DNA from: Bacteroidota bacterium | Lineage (GTDB): Bacteria; Bacteroidota; Bacteroidia; Chitinophagales; Chitinophagaceae | Reading direction: 5' to 3' | DNA length: 64,000 bases | Assembly (NCBI GenBank): GCA_023437225.1 | Contig: JAEZGS010000020.1 | Span: forward strand, 62,001-126,000 | Shown here: positions 59,257 to 64,000 of the stretch, in pieces | How positions within the stretch are numbered: the stretch's first letter is position 1 | Layout: the number at the start of each line of letters is the position of its first letter | Made by a program: the position numbers and the translations under genes | The notes under the pieces: generated by a model | What the model was told of the DNA's origin: nothing | What the model saw: the letters and a program-made list of their open reading frames with translations, nothing else | The model's database searches: none

Positions 59257-59916
59257 ATGCGATCGATATTCACGTTACTGATAATAAGTTTTGCCTTAAA
59301 TGGCTTCGGTCAATATAAGGATTACAAGATAGCGCCTAACGGCGATACATTGAATCGCGTTGATATGAAAGGTATGAAACAGGGTCCATGGGTGATCCGT
59401 TATGAGAAGCTTAGAGGTGAACCAGGCTTTGAAGAAGAAGGCCGGTTCGTTAACGATAGGAAAGAGGGAGAGTGGCGTCTGTTTAGTCTTATGGGTGATC
59501 AGATCGGTACCGAAAACTATCGTTGGGGTTTGAAAGATGGTGTGTCAAGATATTATAACACTGATGGAAATCTGCGACTCGAGCAGAGCTGGAAGGCACT
59601 TAATCCCGATAAGCTTTATGACACACTTCAGGTAGAAGAAGTTGATAAGCTTGATTCATATAAAACAGTTATAGTAAAAAATGAGGGAGCTTCATTGAAG
59701 CACGGTAGCTGGAGATATTATGACGGTGAATCCGGCAGATTATTAAGATCAGAACAATATGAATTGGGACGATTATTAACCGAACCTGCACCGGCTGAGC
59801 CTGAGCCCACAGCAAAAAAAGAAGTGCCAAAACCTAAAGAAGTAGTGGAGTTTGAAAAGAAGAACTCGGGGAAGAAGAAGATCCGGTACAAGGATGGTAG
59901 CACAGGCGGCTACTAA
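59257..59916 (+). CDS. MORN-type repeat exported protein
   Basis: A 219-residue protein with signal peptide (MRSIFTLLIISFALNGFGQ) and MORN_2-like strands: KQGPWVIRYEK, KEGEWRLFS, LKDGVSRYYNTDG, LKHGSWRYYDGE. The C-terminus is Pro/Glu/Lys-rich and ends with a basic GKKKIRYKDG. Function unknown; such repeats are common in Bacteroidota exported proteins. ATG 59257 is chosen for the signal peptide. It overlaps the response regulator by 4 bases at the convergent ends. Confidence 0.75.
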   Translation: MRSIFTLLIISFALNGFGQYKDYKIAPNGDTLNRVDMKGMKQGPWVIRYEKLRGEPGFEEEGRFVNDRKEGEWRLFSLMGDQIGTENYRWGLKDGVSRYYNTDGNLRLEQSWKALNPDKLYDTLQVEEVDKLDSYKTVIVKNEGASLKHGSWRYYDGESGRLLRSEQYELGRLLTEPAPAEPEPTAKKEVPKPKEVVEFEKKNSGKKKIRYKDGSTGGY

Positions 59917-60683
59917 TTCTGCAACTTTAGTTCATTCATGTATTCGGTTGGCGTCTTATTGAACTGCTTTTGAAAGCTACGGGTAAATGTGCTTTGTGAA
60001 CTGAACCCAACATCATCAGCGATCTCATAGACTTTCTTTTCACCAGTTGCCAGAAGTTCTGCGGCCTTTTTCAATCGTGTAACATTTATTAATTCGGCGG
60101 GTGTTAGTTGAGATATCGATTTGATCTTGCGATATAGAGTAACTCTGGTCATGTTCAGCATACATGCAAGCTTGTTCACATCAAGGTCTGCATCGTCTAT
60201 GTTTTGAACGATCAATTCGTTGAGAGCTTCAAGGAATTTTTCATCAGCTTTTGAATGTGCCATGCTTTTCATGTGCACGAGTGGCATGCTCGAAAAATAT
60301 TGACGGATTGTATTTCGATTGGTCAGCAGGCTGGCGATCTGTGCTTTAAGGTGTTCGTTGGAAAACGGCTTTTCGATATATGCATCTGCACCTAATTCCA
60401 AACCCATCACTTTCGATTGGATCGTGTTTTTTGCGGTGAGCAGTATTACTGGTATGTGCGAATGTTCAAAGCCTGCCTTTAAAGTTTTGCAGAGCTCGTA
60501 TCCATCCATTCCCGGCATCATCACGTCACTTATCACGAGTTGGATGCAATGCGATTCAAGGAGAGTTAAGCCCTCTTCGGCTGATGTTGCTTTTATGACA
60601 GTGTAGGTTTGCCGCAATATCCGTTCAAGGAATTCCAGTATTTCTTCCTCGTCATCAATCAACAGGATCTCCGTCATAATCAT
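59913..60683 (-). CDS. Response regulator with AraC-type DNA-binding domain
   Basis: A 256-residue two-component regulator. The receiver domain has acidic residues D10/D11, the phosphorylation site D53 in VISDVMMPGMDG, Thr83 in LLTAKN, and K105 in IEKPFS. The C-terminal AraC domain (about 155-256) has LACMLNMTRVTLYRKIKSIS and VGFSSQSTFTRSFQKQFNKTP. It starts 1 base after the histidine kinase stop, with an alternative ATG at 60677. In the hybrid two-component systems of Bacteroidota these domains are fused to the kinase; here they are separate. Confidence 0.93.
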   Translation of the reverse strand: MIMTEILLIDDEEEILEFLERILRQTYTVIKATSAEEGLTLLESHCIQLVISDVMMPGMDGYELCKTLKAGFEHSHIPVILLTAKNTIQSKVMGLELGADAYIEKPFSNEHLKAQIASLLTNRNTIRQYFSSMPLVHMKSMAHSKADEKFLEALNELIVQNIDDADLDVNKLACMLNMTRVTLYRKIKSISQLTPAELINVTRLKKAAELLATGEKKVYEIADDVGFSSQSTFTRSFQKQFNKTPTEYMNELKLQN

Positions 60684-60684
60684 T

Positions 60685-63600
60685 TCAGTTTTTGTGAATT
60701 GATGAAGCCAATTTTTTCAATATCGTTTTACTCGTCGGCCTTTGATCTTCCGCATGATTAAGTGGTATCTCCAGTATAAACCGATTCATGTCGTGTTCCG
60801 GCTTGCCCAATTGCAGGCGGCCTCCATGAAGTTCAGCAAGCGAACGGGCAAGTGTTAACCCGATGCCATTCCCTTTTTGCTTACTGGTTTCTTTGATCCG
60901 AAAGAAAGGTTCAAAGATGGATTCCGACATATATACCGGTATCATGTAACCATCATTGAGTACTTCAATAGCGAAGTAACCATTTGCGGGATGTGACATC
61001 CTTACAATTACTTTCGATGTCGCATACTTAAATGCATTACTGAGAAGGTTGCTCAGGATTTTATTCACTGCTTCCTCGTCTGCTTCGGCTAAAACGGACG
61101 AGGGTGCAATATGTATATCATAGACGACTTGTTTTTTTGCGGCGATCTGCTTGTAATTACTTGTATTTTCAGTTAATACTTTGACTACGTCAATGGTTGT
61201 AAAATCAAGGCTGAAACCTTTCGTTTCAGTTTTCCGGAAATCAAGTATCTGTGTTAGCAGTGCAAGCAGGCGATTTGTATTTCGTTCCATTGTTACAACA
61301 TCTTCCATGATCTCATTTTCCTTGTCGATCGTTTCACGAATATTTTCAAGTGGACCCTTGATGAGTGTAAGTGGCGTGCGTATTTCGTGTGTGATATTTG
61401 TAAAGAAGTCGATCTTAGCCTTATAAATTTCTTTCTCTTTTCGCTCCTGGTGGCGGCGATGATAATATTGCACGATGAGATATACAATTAATAAGCCCAC
61501 TGCCACATAAAGTAAAAATGCCCATGGGGTGGCCCAGAAAGGCGGGTGGATAATGATAATAAGTTGCGCTTGTTTTGGTGACCAGTTTCCATTTAATGCG
61601 GCACGCACTTTGAACACATATTTCCCGGGTGACAGATCAGTGAAGTACACTTTTCGATTTGACTTTATAAATGTTTCCCGATCATCAAGCCCCTCCATGA
61701 TGTAAGCATATTCAGTGATCTCCGGGGCCGCAAAATTTAATGCTGCAAAGTCAATGCTGAACGATGATTGCGAATGATCCAGCTCTATCTTATCGGTCAT
61801 ACTTATCGATCGTTTCAGAATGTTGCTATCAGCAGCAACAGATAGTTCACGATTGTTTATTTGAAATCCCGTCAGGTAAACGGGCGCTGAAAAAAAGGAG
61901 TTAGTGATCGAATCGGGATGGAAGCGAATCATTCCCTTGACACTACCGAAATACAAATTGCCGGTGGTATCCCGATAGCCAGAATTATAATTAAACTGAT
62001 CATTCAGCAATCCACTTGATCGCCTGAACACCTGAACTGTTGAAGTCATTGGATCCCAACGGGCAAGACCTTTTGCTGTTGAAATCCAAAGCTTGTGATG
62101 CGTATCTTCTATCGCTTTGTAAACAAAGTTACTAGGGAGGCCCTCTTTCGTTGTTAACCGTGTGAAACTCTTCCTTGAAGCGTCGAGCTTACAAATACCT
62201 CCGCCTTCGGTGGAAATCCAGATGTTCTTATTTACATCTTCATAGATAGCATTCACAGTATTGTTCGATATGCTCTTGCTGTTGCGTGAGTCGTTGATAT
62301 GATTTGCTACAAGAGAACGAGTAGCAGGATCGTAATTAAAAACTCCACGAGTATGGGTTCCAATCCATATCCTTCCATCAGAGTCCTCGAACAGGGCGCT
62401 CACAAATATATACTGAGGAATTTCTTTCACCCGGATAAAGCCATCTGCATTGGGATCATATCTATATAATGTCGTTGATGTGCCTACATAGATTTCACCG
62501 GCTTTTGTCTTCAATAAAGTGACGACAAAATTTTCTTTGAGATCAAACGGGCCGTTGCCTGCAACGTAACGCTTTCTTACTTTCCCGGTTTTGGTATCCA
62601 ATACGTCAAGGCCGTTTTCAAACGTTCCAACCCATAGATCCTTTCCGTTTACCATCAGCCCGTGTACGTTGGTATAAGCAAGATCGGTATTAGATCCGCT
62701 GGCTGTAAAGTTCTTTATTTCACCTGTACGCGGATCTAAACTGCTTATGCCTGCATCTTCTGTACCTATCCAGATGTTTCCACTGTTATCTTCCACGATC
62801 TCTCTGACTACAGTTCCTCCAAGCGAATTGTCCGAAAAATCAGGGAAGTATTTTTGAAAGACCGAAAAATTCCTTGAGTAATAGTTAACACCACCAAAGT
62901 AAGTGCCCGCCCACACACCGCCTTCCAGATCTTTTGTAAGACAGTAAACGGCGTTGTCGTTCAATGAATATGGGTCGAGGAATCGTCTCCTTAGTTGTGA
63001 GAATTTATTTGTCTTACGGTCAAGTATTACAATACCAGATTCCGTAGCGAACCAAAATACACCAGGTGCATATTCAATGATGTCGCGTACATATAGTGGA
63101 GAACGATTTTCGTTATAAGTATAAAGATCCCGGTATGTTCCTGTTTTGGTGTTGAAAGTTTTTATGCCCTGTGAAGTAGTACCAACGAGCAATTCATCGT
63201 TACCTGCATCTATCATTCGTGTGATCCAATGATAGTGGGCTTTGGGCGAATTATCAAATAAGCTGACGCCGTGAAACTCATTGGTTTTTTCGTTGTAAGA
63301 ATAGATCTTTCCATCTGCAGATGAAAACCATAAACGGCCATCCCGTGACCTGCATATAGAAGAAGCTACAAAATACTGACTGGACGGAAACACGCGTACA
63401 GTATTCTTCTTAAGGTCGATGCGACAAAGATCCGCTCCGGCAACAATCCACAGATTTTGATTGTTGTCTTTTTCGATGTCGTTGATTTCACGCAGCGAAT
63501 CATTGAGATAAGTTACCTGTTCTTTTGTGTCATCATATCTGTACAGACCACGTTGTGTACCGACCCAGATATAGCCGTTGTCATCTGCATACATGCAATG

Positions 63601-63852
63601 AATGACGTCCCTGTTCAGTTGCCTTTCATTATCAGAATCAAGTTGTATCGTTTTGAAATTATATCCATCAAAACGGTTAAGTCCACCTTTTGTACCGAAC
63701 CAGAGAAAACCGTTTTGGTCTTGTATACTGCTGTGCACTGAATTGTTCGACAGTCCATTTTCAACCTGGTAGTGGCGGAAATAATATGGCTGTGAATGTG
63801 CGGAAATTACGGTCATGCACACCAAAATGCTTATGGCAACAATCTTTCTCAC
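60685..63852 (-). CDS. Propeller sensor histidine kinase (HTCS-like, without receiver)
   Basis: A 1055-residue membrane kinase. After a signal peptide (MRKIVAISILVCMTVISAHSQ) are about twelve to fourteen periplasmic propeller units (FGTKGGLNRFDG, VGTQRGLYRYDD, IGTHTRGVFNYDP), then a Y_Y_Y domain (YAYIMEGLDDRE), a helix at about 775-800, and a cytoplasmic kinase with H822 in THEIRTP, N-box NLLSNAFKYA near 935, and GNGIGL near 994-999. Receiver and AraC domains are encoded by the next gene. Such sensors commonly detect oligosaccharides, but no polysaccharide locus lies in the window, so the signal is unknown. Confidence 0.93.
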   Translation of the reverse strand: MRKIVAISILVCMTVISAHSQPYYFRHYQVENGLSNNSVHSSIQDQNGFLWFGTKGGLNRFDGYNFKTIQLDSDNERQLNRDVIHCMYADDNGYIWVGTQRGLYRYDDTKEQVTYLNDSLREINDIEKDNNQNLWIVAGADLCRIDLKKNTVRVFPSSQYFVASSICRSRDGRLWFSSADGKIYSYNEKTNEFHGVSLFDNSPKAHYHWITRMIDAGNDELLVGTTSQGIKTFNTKTGTYRDLYTYNENRSPLYVRDIIEYAPGVFWFATESGIVILDRKTNKFSQLRRRFLDPYSLNDNAVYCLTKDLEGGVWAGTYFGGVNYYSRNFSVFQKYFPDFSDNSLGGTVVREIVEDNSGNIWIGTEDAGISSLDPRTGEIKNFTASGSNTDLAYTNVHGLMVNGKDLWVGTFENGLDVLDTKTGKVRKRYVAGNGPFDLKENFVVTLLKTKAGEIYVGTSTTLYRYDPNADGFIRVKEIPQYIFVSALFEDSDGRIWIGTHTRGVFNYDPATRSLVANHINDSRNSKSISNNTVNAIYEDVNKNIWISTEGGGICKLDASRKSFTRLTTKEGLPSNFVYKAIEDTHHKLWISTAKGLARWDPMTSTVQVFRRSSGLLNDQFNYNSGYRDTTGNLYFGSVKGMIRFHPDSITNSFFSAPVYLTGFQINNRELSVAADSNILKRSISMTDKIELDHSQSSFSIDFAALNFAAPEITEYAYIMEGLDDRETFIKSNRKVYFTDLSPGKYVFKVRAALNGNWSPKQAQLIIIIHPPFWATPWAFLLYVAVGLLIVYLIVQYYHRRHQERKEKEIYKAKIDFFTNITHEIRTPLTLIKGPLENIRETIDKENEIMEDVVTMERNTNRLLALLTQILDFRKTETKGFSLDFTTIDVVKVLTENTSNYKQIAAKKQVVYDIHIAPSSVLAEADEEAVNKILSNLLSNAFKYATSKVIVRMSHPANGYFAIEVLNDGYMIPVYMSESIFEPFFRIKETSKQKGNGIGLTLARSLAELHGGRLQLGKPEHDMNRFILEIPLNHAEDQRPTSKTILKKLASSIHKN

Positions 63853-64000
63853 TTCTTCTAAGATAGCTGCTTTATCGATTTAGCAAAAATTCCGGCCTAC
63901 CAATTTGTAACAAAATGCAAAAGTTATGATACAAAATGAAGGAACATTTGCGGACCTATTGAGTTTCTTCACAGTGCTAATTGAAAATGCATTGCAATTT
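63853..64000. other. Right edge, no gene seen
   Basis: The 148 bases upstream of the kinase gene show no clear coding sequence. They probably hold its promoter, read leftward; I see no perfect TAnnTTTG box. Confidence 0.5.

Noticed and set aside
60684..60684. Frameshift between the kinase and its regulator
   Set aside because: The kinase has a normal stop and the regulator a normal start and N-terminus, so a real two-gene design is more likely; sequencing error cannot be fully excluded.

Overview
The window comes from a member of the Bacteroidota, most likely a free-living Chitinophagales/Cytophagales-type bacterium; the order is inferred from gene content and not proven. The evidence is the recurring -7 promoter box TAnnTTTG with little Shine-Dalgarno sequence, a type IX secretion plug protein, a TonB-dependent receptor with a carboxypeptidase-like N-terminal domain, a TamL-type lipoprotein TamA, a propeller-type histidine kinase with an AraC-type regulator, and the order infA-rpmJ-rpsM-rpsK-rpsD-rpoA-rplQ-carA. 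I support 67 coding regions (two are short leader peptides), one SRP RNA, several terminators and promoters, and a family of short tandem repeats. I saw no tRNA or rRNA gene, insertion sequence, prophage or CRISPR array.

Layout. 0-3.5 kb: end of a glycosyltransferase gene, then tRNA maturation genes (cca, miaA) around a pRiA4 ORF-3-like gene. 3.5-6.4 kb: a gene-free stretch, then an outer-membrane porin and a low-complexity lipoprotein. 6.5-9.3 kb: proS and two membrane proteins. 9.3-14.5 kb: a tightly packed SpoIIM/DUF4129/DUF4350/MoxR/DUF58 cluster with RDD divergent. 14.6-22.3 kb: truB, tamL, an rRNA-type methyltransferase, a LolE-like permease, the T9SS plug gene, the SRP RNA and a transaldolase-family gene.

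22.4-39.4 kb is the centre of interest. It holds every gene for histidine and tryptophan synthesis, interleaved as hisL-hisG-D-C-[PQQ-type dehydrogenase, cytochrome c]-hisB, then trpL-trpE-G-D-C-F-B-A, then hisH-A-F-IE and a TlpA-like gene. Both halves begin with a classical ribosome-mediated attenuator: a leader peptide with four adjacent His codons (five in all) before hisG, and one with three adjacent Trp codons before trpE. Each has a rho-independent terminator and a mutually exclusive antiterminator. No separate His leader or promoter is visible before hisH, which overlaps trpA, so the second half of the histidine pathway appears to be controlled by tryptophan supply.

39.4-50.7 kb: an oxidoreductase, pdxJ, a small T9SS-tail-like protein, a TonB-dependent receptor, a methyltransferase, rpe, a TPR lipoprotein, a phosphodiesterase, a histidine-decarboxylase-like enzyme and homogentisate dioxygenase. 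50.8-56.8 kb: the alpha ribosomal operon with carA and aroQ. 56.9-64 kb: a BNR-repeat exoprotein, a MORN-type protein and a two-gene version of a hybrid two-component system. Intergenic spaces throughout carry tandem repeats with a fixed 7-base (sometimes 8-base) period but different unit sequences, several folded into near-perfect palindromes, and in two genes a repeat unit supplies the stop codon.
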